Assembly: GCA_037903355.1 (NCBI GenBank)
Contig: JBAJFE010000045.1
Location: forward strand, 1 to 64,000
Reading direction: 5' to 3'
From: Trichuris trichiura
Lineage: Eukaryota; Nematoda; Enoplea; Trichinellida; Trichuridae
Length of the DNA: 64,000 nt
Part shown: piece after piece, positions 22,131-35,364 of the stretch
Position numbering within the stretch: position 1 is the first letter of the stretch
Layout of the letters: every line of letters begins with the position of its first letter
The notes under the pieces: generated by a model
What the model was told of the DNA's origin: nothing
Database searches by the model: none
The model's input: only the letters and a program-made list of their open reading frames with translations
Translations under genes and position numbers: made by a program

Positions 22131-25100
22131 CTAACCTAATGATCACCATTAAGCTAAAAGTACAGCGTTAAACCGCGTAAACATTGTCGAGCTTGTATCA
22201 CTGGTGCTCCCAAAAAGCTACCTAAACTGTAGTTATTAATATCTTACTTCCGAATGAATGACAAACGCTTTTCAATAGCGGTCCTTAATTACACTGTTCA
22301 ACTCTAGTTTTCTGTTGAAACAGAGATCTGGAGAAACAATGAAAAATATGGAACATTACTAGCCTTCTTATACCTTTTGCGTTAATGTCGTTCAACAGAG
22401 ATAGCTGAAAATTATATATTCCAAATTACATCACGAAATCGAAGCTGGTAACAGTCATTTAGTCGTCATTTGCATATGCGCGTGGCATCTTAACTTTTTG
22501 CTTATTTAAAAGCCTTTTCGTGCTACGTAGCCAAGTAAACAAGAAGCTATTTCGACGACACTTGAATAGAACTTTTCATTACGAAAAAATTATTGACAAT
22601 AAAGCTTGCAATTACCACTTTCATTAGCGGCGCTAAGATTAGCATATAATCGTAGAAATGCTGACAGTAAAACGTTGAAGTCAAAAAAAGGTATCGCAGT
22701 CATAAATATGCTGCATTTGGTCGCCTACAATAGACTCGATTCAGAACAAAACATGAACGGATAAACCAATTACTTTTTCAGCGCACGTAATTATCATCGT
22801 CATCTCGTCATGTCGCATTGCCAAGTGGATTTGCCGTGGAACGAGAACGCTATTACGTACGCAACGAGCTTTTTGCTAGTTGCCGCCATAGTTGGATTGG
22901 CTTGGTTAACGCAGACTATCAACAAAAGTTGCAAAACACTCCAGCAGCTAAACATCATACAATGCGTCACTACGAGCCACATTCACCGCCATGAGTGTAT
23001 GCCACTGCCCAACTATGCTAACGAAATGTACCAGAGAAAAGTATTCATTGAAAAAAAAATCTATTAATAGCTAAAACAATAAGGAAATTATTAAATTGCT
23101 ATCACTTGATAACTATTAATACAATGGCTAACTTTATTCCGTAAATGGACAATAAACGAGTGGCAAAAACGCAGGCTGTTGCCCGGAGCTGTTTAAACAA
23201 AAGTATAAGTATGTCGGTGACTTACGTTGCCGCCAGCTTTTTCATTTTAATTTGGATGATTGACAATGCCAACTTAGCCTTCAACGTTCTCTAGAAAGCA
23301 GCGAGAAGTCATAAAATGCACTCGGCATGTAGAAACCTTCGGAAAAGTTTCTCTTTGAAAACTACTAACTGTCAAGGGAATGTTGTAGCTTCCTGGAGCA
23401 ATGCCGCTCCGTCGAATCCCGAAAATTAAGCCGCCTACCCACTACGAAGTCATACATGTTCACTTACTCAAAGCGACATTAAGAAAGTTGGTCATCAATG
23501 TTCACTCGGCATGACGCATTGCGCGCGATTCGAGAACTTAAAGGCGGGAAAGTATCCCACTTCTAAACGATCAAAAATGACAGACGCGAAGCAGAGAGCA
23601 AATTACAACTTGCCCGAATCGGACAGCCGAAAAGTACTGAACTTATTGTCTTGAAAATTTCCGTGGACGACGCAGCTTTAGCACTTGTAACGCTTGGCGA
23701 CATCCAATATTCCCAAAATGGAATCTGAACAACAAAGTCATTATTTTTGTTGAAGAAAAATCGATCCGTCTATTTCGCACCAATCTCCGATTCCGTCTCC
23801 GCAGACTGTTTACGTCCGCTATGAACTGTTCACTAAGATAGATGTCGCTACTTCGTCATAGCCGAATACGCGCATAGCTTTTCTTTTGTATCCATCCAAG
23901 CATAGGATATTCATAAATGCAACCAATGTTAAGCTACACGACTTCTCCGCGGCTACTGAAAAATAGATCCTTTTGTAAACGGATACGCAAACCTTCAGTG
24001 TATACAAGGAGGCGCTAAGTTTTAATCTGCATTTCATAAGCACTTGCAATATGCGGGATAAAGTGTTTATCGACTTATCAGATTTTCGAACTGCGGCAAT
24101 CATTGCTCAACTTAAAGACGACCCGCGCGGATGTTGTTTGAGAGGGGAAAAACATGACGTCACCACTTCTAATATTCGACGACGGTAGGACGCAACCGTT
24201 TTCTTTTTAAGCTTTTTTCATACATAATGACATTTCCAATGCGAAAAATTCGCGGACGCATAGATGACAAAGCGACGCTGAAGGGAATAGAATTAAACGT
24301 ATAAATTTTCCTGCCATGTTTACATCAACTACCACCAAGAAAAGGCGCGAACCACTTTGTTCTCCTTTTCACTGGTAAAAGTATCAATTGTTTCGTTAGC
24401 GGCAAGAATACTACCTGCGTATCTTTTTAAAAAACGGTCATACCTACTTCCGTAGTAATAATGCCAAAAGCCTTTTTATTGACTTTCCGCAAAAAGCGCG
24501 CCAAAATAGGGAACAATAAGCTTTGCTTAATTTTTGTTAAAAAATTTCGCCCTACCGGAAAGGGCGGTGCGAACTTTACAATGCGAACAGAATTAAGCTG
24601 TCTTCTTTCTCCGCGAGAAAATTTCTTTTTTATTTACAAAGTTGCTTGGCTAAAGTGGGCAAAACTCGCGCCATTGCTACGTTGGTTAAATCTATTTCTG
24701 TGACGTCATAACCCCCTATCTGGTCACTGGAAGTTATTACGTCACGACAGTTCTACTCTCTTCTTTACGAGAGACCATTTTTTTCTTCTTATCATCACTG
24801 GTCGTGTAATCGTCGTTTCGAGAGAGGGAAATTATTCCGATGCAAATGCTGTTGATAGCGAGAACTGTTGGCACGAGTGGAATGTTTGGCTTGTAGATTT
24901 TCAAAAGGTCCCTATCGATAGGAGCTTTTGTAATTTGAAGCTGAACCTAAGTTGTTTAAGTACCCTTAACAGTTCTAAGTCTGCGGCTCAAACCGCCAGT
25001 CGGTACAAAGTCGATTCGTGTGTAGAGATGTGTTGTTGGATAAGACGCGTTTCTTTTTAAACATTGAGTCATCGATTCGATGTCGCTATTTGCATTTTCC

Positions 25101-25794
25101 TTATCAGCTTTGTGTATCACCTGACCATTGTGGGATTAATAATTTTCAAATATTTCGAGCACATCTCTTTGTAAGCTGACCAGCGCGTTATATCAGCTTT
25201 GAGGTCGCGTCTCGAATTTCACATGTTTTACTTTGCTCAGCAGAAGAAAGACTTCTCTACGCAGTCAGCTCTACGGTCAAGTGAACACTTTGAAGCTGGA
25301 TCGTCTTTTACTTGTTACTTTGCCTCGCTGGGTAAATTGAAGCTCAGATTAAATACCCCCACGACTGGGTAGCACCGAGAAATATGCCGTGATCCAATGC
25401 AGCCTTCTTGAAGAGCATACTTTGTAACGCGAGACGAAACTGCAGCACAATATCCTGTGTTCGCTTTTGCACGCGTTTGACGTTAAAAAAGTAATGCAAT
25501 TGAGATTGGCTGGGCAAACTGCAACCGAGAAATCTTGCTTAAGCAAAAATGTTGCACTCGCTTCAATACAAGTCACCGCCTCGTCAGTTCAACAAGATAA
25601 ACCACCTCACATTTTACGCTTGAAACCTCTCAGGTTTTCTAGCCGCTTTCCTTATCTAATCAAAATGAGGAACGACACCCATCATCATCGATATAAACCA
25701 ATGTTAAAACATTTGGGTCTTTTCCAATGGAAATAGTTTCGTAGGTGGCAGTAATGTCGCTGCTGCTTGTTGCCCGGAGAAGCGAAATAATAAT

Positions 25795-25936
25795 ACCCAC
25801 CGGAAGACGGGACATTGCAAAAAATTAAGGGAAATTAAAAATAAAAGCTTAGATACCGTGGGCGGACCCACCGGAAGACGGGACATTGCAAAAAATTAAG
25901 GGAAATTAAAAATAAAAGCTTAGATACCGTGGGCGG
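25795..25936. repeat. Perfect tandem duplication, 2 x 71 bp
   Basis: Units 25795-25865 and 25866-25936 are identical base for base, each beginning acccaccggaag and ending ccgtgggcgg. The absence of any difference implies a very recent duplication or an assembly artefact. No coding signal was recognised inside. Confidence 0.95.
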
Positions 25937-28900
25937 ACGTTCGTGAACGTACGCGTCAGGGGACTGCTTCAACTTTTCCCTTCTTCGAAAGCAACGGGAA
26001 GAATACCAACGAAATACTTAATATGTTAAACAAAACAACAACTAAAGCGTAAACACTACCTACAATAACTTGTTTTCCAGCTGAAGTAAGCGTCTTAACG
26101 GCAAATCGAATGCAATTTTTCGCAAGAGTTCTACGGAGCAACCAACCCATATCGAGCTTGCAGAACTGTCTTATCACTGCACATATGCAAACGACAATTA
26201 CTATTACAGCTTTGGAAGCCAAATTCGATTACCCTCATTCAAATTCTCAATCAGTCCACCAGATTAACCTTTTGCTCAGTGATTATACGAGTAGTCTTTT
26301 CGCGAACGACAAACAGGTGGCGATGCGAAGTTTTCGTCTGACTTTTGCTCTTGACAATAAATAAAAAAATCTATCCGCGTCAGCTGCATCCAATTAATAA
26401 TCGCTAACAAAAAGTCGCCATACTTCGCCATGGTCACATCTGTAAAACGATACATTTCGAAACGCGGAGACTCTTCCCGGATGGGTTAGGACAGGGTAGC
26501 GTAGAGCTTTATGGCGAACTGCCCAATTGAGATGAAAAGTATGCAAATTGTGAACAACCTGACCAACAATAATAGCACAAAAAAGTGCTTATGCGGAACT
26601 ACGTTTCTAATGAGAACAATGCAAGAGAAGTAAGGCAAATTACCAAAAACCACATCGACTGATTGACAACATCCTAAAATGACGCGCTCATTGTGCAATG
26701 CGACACTTTTCTTTGAAAAATAAAATTTTTGCACACCGAGTATTTAATATGAAACCAATTAAATAAGGCGTTGCGCCAATTGAATACGGAATAATGAGGC
26801 TGATGGACGGTTTACGCGGGCAATTTCCATTTAAAGAAAAAGTTCAATGGAACTTTCCGGATTTACGCTTAAGCTCTACGAGTCGCTTTGGCGACGGAGA
26901 GTTCATTCAAGTTCGCTCGGCTAAACGCAATTCGGTTGGACCAACGTTGCAGACGACGACAACAACTATACTTCCGCTGAATCTCGACTCAAAAGAGAAT
27001 GTTGCAATTGTTGTTGATTTGCGGTTGATCGACTGGATTTCATTCAAAAAAAAGAAACTACGGAAGCGGCAACTTCGATCTCACTTCAAGGTGTTCCGAA
27101 TAGAAAATGGCTGCGCTAGCCAATGGTTCGTCAGTGTTTAATCGACACTCCTTGTTTGTCGCATTAACCGCTTCCCCTTATTGGCCATTTTTTCAAAGCG
27201 ATTGCTCACAAATTGACATTTCCAATTTGACGGCTAAATCGAGTTGCCAATTTCTTGCCGAAGCCGCTCACGCTTGCACCTGAAGAACAGCGTCGAAAAG
27301 ACGAACCGACTCTACATGTATTCAAGCTTCAAAACGGGTCGATGCTTTTCGTCAACAATAATGACCAAAAATTATTAACCGACTTTGGAAGGGCGCAACT
27401 CAGCGACAATCTCGGATGCATTGTCTTCAGCGTTGTCAAATTGTAAAGACGACTCTCCCGTCCTACCGAACGAGAAGGGTTCGTATATGGAAAGGCATTT
27501 TCTGACGAAAAGCTGACTTACAAAGTACGATTCAGTTTGTTGCAACACTGACTGCTACCCGAACGGCTGAGCAAAGGCGTTTTTTCTACTAGGAACGAAA
27601 ACAACAGTTTCATCGATTAGTCGTCTAACACCTAAGCGTGATTTGACAAGCTCAGCACTTGCTCGCAAATGCTGTAGGACAACCGGTGGAGCAAATGACT
27701 TTTTCTTTTCAATTAAAGGTTATCCTTAACTTAATACATTCAATCTTAAGGCATCTTCAACGCTGTTAACCGCAAAGACAACAAAGCTGAACAATATCTG
27801 AATGTCGTTTATGCAAATTCTCTACAACGGCTTCACTTGTATCGGAATCAGTCGTTCACAGCTGCGCGGACAGAAATCTTCGGCGTCAACAATGGAACCG
27901 CATTATGCAACAAGTAAAGTTCTTCCTCTTTCGTCGACGTAAGAAAGCTCACGGCCTCACTTTTCTTCACGAACGAAGACACAATGGCGAAGGGCAAACA
28001 GAATTGCAAAATTTCACGTTCACTTAAAATATGCGCGGCGGAATGAGACGACTTACAGCTTCACCCATTATTTGCATAGGATGTTTACGTTACCTGACGT
28101 CCCTTTTTCATACTGTGACCAAAGAAAACAACAATTACGGAAGCTTTGCCTACTGCTCATTACGGAGAAGCAGATTCTCCGTTGACGAAGAAACAACGAA
28201 ACAATTGGGATGCTCAAGTATACGCCAGAATGCTTAAAGCCTTCTTTCTTATTATTTGGCTCCTTTTAGGCGCCATATTGGAGCGCCACGGGTTAACCGC
28301 AGTTACTTAGTGTAACATTGAGGCGAAAGACTAGAAAAACAAAAGATCGCTGAAATATGACCAATAAAATGACAATGAAAAAATGCCCTACGGATTGACA
28401 GCTCAGTAAATTTGCATAACTATAAAGGATCGTCAAGCAGACATTTCTGCTTCGCCAACGTTGGAAAACAACCGGAATTATGCACCTCTATAAGGGTCCT
28501 AAAAGAATAAAAATAGTACGCAACAAGCTTTCCCGCGCGCCAACGTTGACAGTTAAGGAGAACGTTTAAAAAAGCCGCTCGCAGTGGAAACTGCCTACGA
28601 ACAGCAAAACATAACGCAGGCCCGCAAGCTGTCAACAATGAGCACTTCTTCGTCGACTTGGAAATCAACTTGACGAGATGGACGAACTGTGCAGCACACA
28701 GTTGTATGTTTTGTTCACGAAAGGCGGGAACACGCGGAAAGCTAAAACAATGATCATCGATTGAACTGCAACAAAGTTACAAAAATTAGTTCGAAGGAAC
28801 GAAAACGGGAATTTCTTCTCCTCTTTTTTTCTCATCGTTGTCGCGCTGCTGCGACAGAGCAAAGCTGAAAAATGACGAACCTTAAGGCGACATACGAACT

Positions 28901-29388
28901 TTTTATGAGACGACGTGTATCAACCACCTACGAGTGCCATTCCCGCTTTGCGATTATGCCCGAAAAGGAAATCGATTACTCAACTACTTTACTTGCATAT
29001 TCAGCGCAGCGGCGGAAACAAGTAAATACAATTTATGTGAAAATACGCAGCGACAGTGGACAGAGCGAAACGACCACACACCAATCAAACATACCTCAGC
29101 AGTGAAGAATGTGCACAAGAAACTTATAGGTGTAAGCAACAGGTATCGGGAGAATAAATATAGTTCAAACAACTTTACGTGGCAGAGTGAACTTTCGACA
29201 ATGTAGAATTGTGCTGCTTCAGCTTATGCAACTACCAGATATGTGTCTGTCTGTGTGTGTATACAAGAAGAAGAAGAAGAAGATACCATTGTGACGAAGA
29301 GCAGCATCAAATGTGCGACGCATATTGCCCGCTCTCCTCTTTTTCCCTTAATGCCCTCGTAAGGGCATATGCATTTTTTTACGAACGT

Positions 29389-32300
29389 TCAATCATTGAT
29401 AGCTAGATCGACCGCGATGGGTCGTCCTTCTACTTGCATTCCGTTCAGCGTACCTTAAAGCCAAAGTCTACTTGAAAATACAAGAACAGACAGATGTCCA
29501 TTTTGCCAAAGTTAGGATGTGCGCCCAAAAGCGCCCACCTCCCTAAGAGAAAAAACGTAAGACTAACCGGCCGCTCGTTCAGCATCACGAGGACTCTTAA
29601 ATCGTATCTTGCCGACACCGGGCTGAACAATGCCAGCGAACTCAATGTCGCCGAAGGATCTCAAACGATCGCGCAACGTTTGCCAAGTATAGTCGGGGGG
29701 CAACTAGAAAAGTGAACATCACACACAAACAAGCAAGCAAGCAAGCGCCAGCTCAACGCTACATGTCCTGCAAATAATGAGACAATAGATGAAACAACAA
29801 GCATGCACAAAATCCTCTCTTCTTTCTCAAGATGGAATGATCACTAGTATTGGGAAAACTTTCTTTCTCCTCCTCCTTTTGGCGAATAACTAATTTGCAT
29901 ATATATATCTCTCCTAAGATCAACTCGGCATTCCAAAGCCACGCTTACAGAGAGGATCGCTATAGGAGCATCGAGATTGAATAAAATACTACTTTGGAAC
30001 GAGTAAAAATGACCGCATGTTCTTCTGGCAAACTTTACAATCGAAAATGGATCAGCACACCTAAAGCAACCCTGTCACAGTCTAGAAAGGATAAGTAAAG
30101 AGTTGAAAGAGCACATAGTTAATTATTTCTAAGAGCAGAGAGTAAAAGCTTACGTTTCGAATGATGATGAATCGAGGTGCCGACGCTTGAGAATGAATGG
30201 CAGGAGTTGGGTCGTAAGGTGGACCGCTGAGCAGCGATGGTAAATTACGATAACCACCGCTGCCGCCGCTTCCATTCATGGAACCTGGCATACAGTTTGG
30301 ATTTGGAAATGCCGAATTCATGGGCCCCATAATTGAACCGCCGGCGGGGGCTACTGCGCTTTGCAAACCGTGAAAACCACGGGCGTAACCCATTGCGCCT
30401 CCCATATCCATGCCGACCCCTTGACTTCCCGGGCCGCCGCTACCAAACGGCATGGAATTGACAGTTGCGGGACCGTATGCATTGCCGGCTTGTTGGAATG
30501 CCGGATTGGGCGCTTTCTGTCCGCCAGTGGCCATTTGTGAAACCATTGATGAACTTACGAACTGCGTATTTTGACGAGGGCCGCCCACAGGCATTGCGTT
30601 AAACTCGTTGCCGCCGCCGCCGCCCACGAAAGCGCTATTGTAAACCTTCGACGATGGAACTGTCGGATTGCTAGCTGAAACAGCAAATAGTCTTTTCCAC
30701 TTATCTTACATATCTTTCGTGGATTAGAAATTTTCAACACAACAACCAAAATGCAAATGAGATGAAGATGAGGCGTCGAGAAATCGATTCGACCATTGGA
30801 CTTTGAACATGAAAGCTGAATGAAGTTAACGTATGCTACGCAGCCCTATTGGCGACGTACTGTTAAAAATACAAGTGATTCAAGCGATAATCTGAAAGAC
30901 GAGCTTAAAAAGGAAACCCATTCAGTTATGCGAATAATCTCGACAAAGGTTGGCCTTATTTGGCAACGAAAGAAAAAGTAAGCCAAAAAGGTGACTGGCA
31001 ACTCCTTGCTTGGCTAAGAGAATTTTCATTTTTTGCTTTGCCAAAGGGCAATAAATGTTAATTTCGCTGCTACAAAAAAAGTGCCTAAAACAAAAAAAGT
31101 TGATTGGCTATTTTCCAGCCTGAACATCAAAGTTAGCGCGTTATCACACGCGGACAGAAAACAATGGACAATGCTACTGTTGAAATGGGCAATAGCTGGG
31201 ACCACTGCCTCCAAGCAAAACCAAACTTCAATAATACAAAAGCACAGCAGCTTTGCAATGAGCACTTCCATTGAGCTTTAGGGACATTTGCGCTTCAACG
31301 GAACGGCCTTCGGCCGTTCCGTTGAAGCGCAAATGTCCCTAAAAAGATCTTTTTAAAAAAATACGAAAATGGGTCGTGGTTAAGCTTACAACTATCCGGA
31401 GAAGCCAAAATCCCGAAGGTCGAAATCCGGAATGACAAAAGTTACAAGGCGTTCCTTTCTTAAGCTCCTTTCGCCATACAGATTATTTTTGTTCATAAAG
31501 TTTTCTTCGACCAAAAGGAAAAACTATTTTGATCTTGCCGCACTCTCTTAATTCAGTAATATCATTTTCGGGATATCGACCGTTCGGGATTTGGACATAC
31601 ACCTCAACTGATAAGCGAGGCAAGTTACGCTTAAACTTCATTCAATTACGAGCAGTCACATTTTTCGTCGTCGACGAAGATGAGTGCAGGTTCGGAGAAG
31701 AATAAGAAAAAAGGTTGAAAACCGTTCGCGTTGTACTGCAACGGTTATGTTTCGTGATACATTTTACAAGGATAATGTATCCTTTAGGTAAAAGCATTAA
31801 GCATTATATCCACTCTGTAAAGTTAGTAGAAAGAGATTTTTGTAAAGTTATCCAAGGCGCGAAGCCAGCCTACCTTCAATACCCAAAACTTGACTAATAT
31901 CAGTTAATGGCATTCCATTTGCTCCTAAACCAAGTCCAACCCCTTTAAGTCCGTGGGGAAGGTCGGTAGGGTTACGCATTTCCGACGGCGGCTTAGGCGG
32001 GATAGTATCCTAAGACATTTTTCAGCATCAAAAGTTTATGGACGAATAAAAGGAAAGTATTCGTACCATACGGACGTTAAGAGCCTTTTCAAAGTACTTT
32101 TGATTGTTCAGCATTGATACCGCCTGTACAGCTTCGACTGGATGGGAATATTCGACGACGGCAACTCCTTTGCTTTTGCCCGTTTTGTCCAAGGGCAATT
32201 CAACGAATGTAACCTTTCCAGCAATCGAAAATACGTCGCGAATTTTTGTTGTTCCAGCGCTGAAAGGCACCTTAAAATTAATAACATTAGGAACAACAGT

Positions 32301-33018
32301 CAAACGGGATCGATCGGGGCAAATTTACGTTGCTGACGAAAACGCGATTGGTTAACGGAGGTTGAATGCCCAGACGACTGAGGAACAAAGGACTTAGGCC
32401 GTAAGTTTCGTAACCATCCGACATTGGCGGAACCTCTTCTTCAACTGGAGCGTAGGGGACGGGTGCCGAATAGCTGCGATTGGCAAAGAAATCGATTCCA
32501 GTTTCATCCTTGACCTTTTTGAAAAATCTCTCCGGTTCCTAAGGTCACAATGCTACGTTACGCAACACCTAGTGCGAGCAATCAGTCAATAACAAACCCG
32601 AATCTCTTTAACAACTATACTACGATCTTTAAGCATCATCCTGTGCATCGTTTCGACGCACTTCTTGGCAGCCTCTCTGTCTCTGAACTCTACGACACTA
32701 GTAAAAGCGAGCTTTAGTACGCGGGCGATAGACAAAGCCAAAGCTAACTCACGCGCAGCCTTTGGATTTGCCGTCGAAATTTTCGATCATTTCAACATAG
32801 GCTACGTCGCCAGCCTTTTCACGCACCAGATCTTTCAATTCCATCCATCGGACGTCGTAAGGAATGTTGCTTATGTATACCATCTTGTCCGAGTTGAGTT
32901 CGCGTCCCATGAGCGGACGTCTTGGACTTCTGGAACGAGCGCGTTTGTTTTCTCTAAAACTTCTACGACAAATTAAAATATCACAATTGCCTAAACACAA
33001 ATACCAATACCTCTCCAT
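29389..33018 (-). CDS. hnRNP M / MYEF2-like RNA-binding protein, three RRM domains
   Basis: Nine exons give an unbroken frame of 529 codons: 33011-33018, 32753-32962, 32598-32697, 32329-32538, 32067-32270, 31874-32009, 30154-30674, 29568-29703 and 29389-29453 (stop TGA). All borders are GT-AG and all phases match. Exon 1 has only eight coding bases (ATGGAGAG). An RS-rich start (ENKRARSRSPRR) leads into RRM1 (VYISNIPYDVRWMELKDLV, RNP1-like KSKGCAVVEF). RRM2 follows (RVFVSNVPFSAG, KSKGVAVVEY), then a linker LPHGLKGVGLGLGANGMPL as in vertebrate hnRNP M, a Gly/Met/Asn-rich region (exon 7), and RRM3 (FIIIRNLPPDYTWQTLRDRL) up to the C-terminus. The family binds pre-mRNA in the nucleus and controls alternative splicing. 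It lacks the long GMERMG-type repeats of vertebrate hnRNP M. Intron 6 (30675-31873) is unusually large. Confidence 0.94.
31277..31343. repeat. Perfect 67-bp palindrome (32-bp arms, 3-base loop)
   Basis: The arms 31277-31308 and 31312-31343 are exact reverse complements, starting tttagggacatttgcgc and meeting at ggaacggcc-ttc-ggccgttcc. It lies in the 1.2-kb intron 6 of the hnRNP M-like gene. RNA from either strand would fold into a perfect hairpin of about 32 bp. Nothing outside the arms shows typical transposon ends. Confidence 0.95.
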
Positions 33019-35056
33019 CGCTTAAAGATAGCCAAAAACAAAGCTCTGATTATCAAATACAGTACGCTGGAGTTACTTGTATAATGCTTATAGCACTTGA
33101 TGTCTGAGCATCATTAATCTGTCCTGACATATGCGAAGAGGAACTGTCGCTTTCGACCTTGCAATGTTAAGACGCTTGAAAAATTAGCATCTAAACAAGC
33201 AGTATTTTTTCAAAATCATATATGTACTAAAGATCCTTCTTTGCCAAAAGCAGCGGTTCATGATGAAATTTTATTCGAGCCCTATCATTTTGCAGACGAA
33301 AGGCAGTGTCTTACGTGCCGACCAGTTATTTGCCGCGTTTGATCGGAGCAACGACAAGCGGCGGGTTAGCTTTTCATATTACGACTTGCGCAACTGCACT
33401 CCTGCTTTTTAAAGTGGCTTTAAATTTTTGATTAGGCTGTTGCCTTAGAATCCACCGGGAAAATAACAATGGCAGAAATAAACTGACTCAATTTTGCTTG
33501 CTTTTGAACGCCAAGTCGGCAAAGTTGCAGTTTATTTTTATGCAGACATTTCTGCTAAGCTGCAGTTTCGCAGGTTACTCTGAAGCGAAAATATAGATCA
33601 GCACTTCTCAATAAAACTATCAATTTTTAGCCAGTGGCTGTGGCTAGTTATCTAACGCTCTTTGTTGCCCTAACGCTTGCCGGAGTGTTTTCACTGCGGT
33701 GAAAATAATTTTACCTGAAGCTCAGTCTCTTTCGTAATCCTGAAAAGTTACTTATAGAATTATAAATCAGTTAAAACGACTGTTTGCACGAACGGAACGT
33801 TAATGATTTTCAGGTTATTACCGTACGCACAACTGGTCTCCGTTGGAAAAAATGCGTTTACACCAGCGATTTCAAAAAATGTCCTGATAGGGTGCTACCA
33901 ACTGCTGTCACAAACCCGCGGAAGACCACGGGTTGGTCTGTGCCACAGCTTTTCAACCTTTTTCGCGCAAACGTTGCCTGACTGCCACCGTTTGGTCACG
34001 GCCATTCCAATGTCGATTTGAAGATTCAAAACGCTGATTGGACCGCAAACATCTTTTGTTTCAGGTTGCCTTGGCTTTTCGATACCGACCTAACGCTAAG
34101 TTGGCTAAGGTCAATCAACTACGGCTCAGCGCAACCCTCAGCTTTCCAGTATGACGCTAAGGTATCCCAGCGCTCCCTTGAAAATTTTATAGTCTATACA
34201 TATGTTTACTTGAGCTCAATCATTCCCACAGATCAACGATGTCTAAAGTACATGCTTGATATTTTAAATCGCAGGAGCACTGGAGCACAATGTAAGCTAT
34301 GAGAGCAGAGTTGGAAAGAAAATAAATTTTACAAAGTTGCACACAATTTACGATGCTATTCTATTTTACTTTTGGGGTCATGTCGAAATGTTCCGAATGT
34401 ACAGTATGATACCTGAATGCAGGTAAGACAAAATAGTTTAAATTTCTCTTGGCCACAGCTCACGTTTATCAAGACAAGTGGACTGTGGTTAAGCTAAAAT
34501 GTAAAAACTAGCTTCTTCATGACGAACAGAAGCTAACCTTCAGGATACGACCTCCTATATCCGGAAGTGGTTTGGGGGAAACAGTCCTGTGATGAATCCT
34601 ACCGATCGAAGAGAAGTGCACTCCCAGCTTAAGCGCAAGGAGAAAACGTTGCACCTACCATAGACCACACAAGCTAAAAATTTCTTCGTTTTTCTCCTGC
34701 ATTTCAGCTACCTTACCGTAAATTTCTGGGCGCATTTGAACAAGACCTAATTTATTTGTTTCCAGCATGCAGACGAACGGGTAAACGCCACAAATATGAT
34801 TTAAACACTATAAGCGATTTTACTGTGTCTCAGACTTATTCTAACAGAAGCCAGCCAGAATTGTTTTGCCAGCAGAGTTTTTAGCCTGTTGGCATTTGAT
34901 TAAAAAGAAATTTATCGCGACGCGTTTGCGACCGTTTTCCCGTACAGACAAGTAGAGCAGTTTAGAGTAACGTGTCAGTTCATTAACTGAGCTATTTACA
35001 AATTACGCGTTTAAAACTGGCACGTTTCTCTTCTCTTTCTACGGCTTTCAGTCTTT
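33019..35056. other. Upstream region of hnRNP M-like gene; no gene recognised
   Basis: About 2 kb holding the promoter and 5' UTR of the hnRNP M-like gene at its left edge. Open frames at about 33803-34302 on the plus strand show no known domain and overlap each other in different frames; I do not call them. No repeats were noticed. Confidence 0.45.
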
Positions 35057-35364
35057 TCAGAATCCGTACACTTTCTTCCGGTGCATAAGCAGATATTTGT
35101 GGAAATTATAGTCGGCTATACTGTAGGCTGATGAGAAGGAGTCAGGGAATTCAATAGATTCTTCACGCTTTAGCTTTTTTCGACGTCTTCGCGAATGCTT
35201 ATGTGCTTCTCCGTTTTGCACGCCGTCCGGCGTCCCTGCGGTTTCTTTGGAAGCCTGAAGACTTTCTTCACTGTATTCAAACTCGTCCATGTAGTCATAT
35301 TCGTTTATCGTAAACTGATGGTCGTTTTCCCAAATAAGGCGCCCACTGTTTGCTGTTTTGCTCT
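35057..35364 (-). CDS. Terminal exon of an unrecognised gene, acidic then basic protein
   Basis: A frame of about 102 codons ends at a stop at 35057. An in-frame stop just upstream overlaps a usable splice acceptor (tttaag at 35365-35370), giving an exon of phase 1 that starts around TANSGRLIWENDHQFTINEY. An internal ATG at 35290 would give a 77-residue protein if unspliced. The sequence has an acidic part (MDEFEYSEESL), a basic cluster (HSRRRRKKLKREES, possible nuclear localisation signal) and an aromatic C-terminus (YSIADYNFHKYLLMHRKKVYGF over two windows). Codon-like composition and coherent charge blocks suggest real coding sequence. I do not recognise the family; upstream exons were not found. 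Confidence 0.45.

Larger units (their letters stand above)
19710..29388. other. Gene-poor stretch between FoxB and hnRNP M genes
   Basis: Nearly 10 kb without a coding region I can assign. The longest open frame that might be real is 21735-22130 (listed separately). Others, for example at 26794-27141 (plus) or 28934-29206 (plus), show no known domain and no splice context. One perfect tandem duplication sits at 25795-25936, and a (GAA)n run at about 29266-29281. Otherwise it is AT-rich sequence, likely regulatory DNA and introns. Confidence 0.5.

Noticed and set aside
24461..24703. 80-codon basic, hydrophobic open frame
   Set aside because: Looks like translation of AT-rich DNA; no motif or homologue I know.
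26794..27141. 115-codon plus-strand open frame
   Set aside because: No recognisable domain, no splice context, and a low-complexity Thr/Lys make-up; not enough to call a gene.
30082..30627. Stand-alone Gly-rich protein on the minus strand
   Set aside because: It is exon 7 of the hnRNP M-like gene; its apparent C-terminus past 30154 is intron sequence.
31026..31281. Overlapping open frames on both strands of about 82 codons
   Set aside because: They lie inside the large intron of the hnRNP M-like gene, show no domain, and run into the palindrome.
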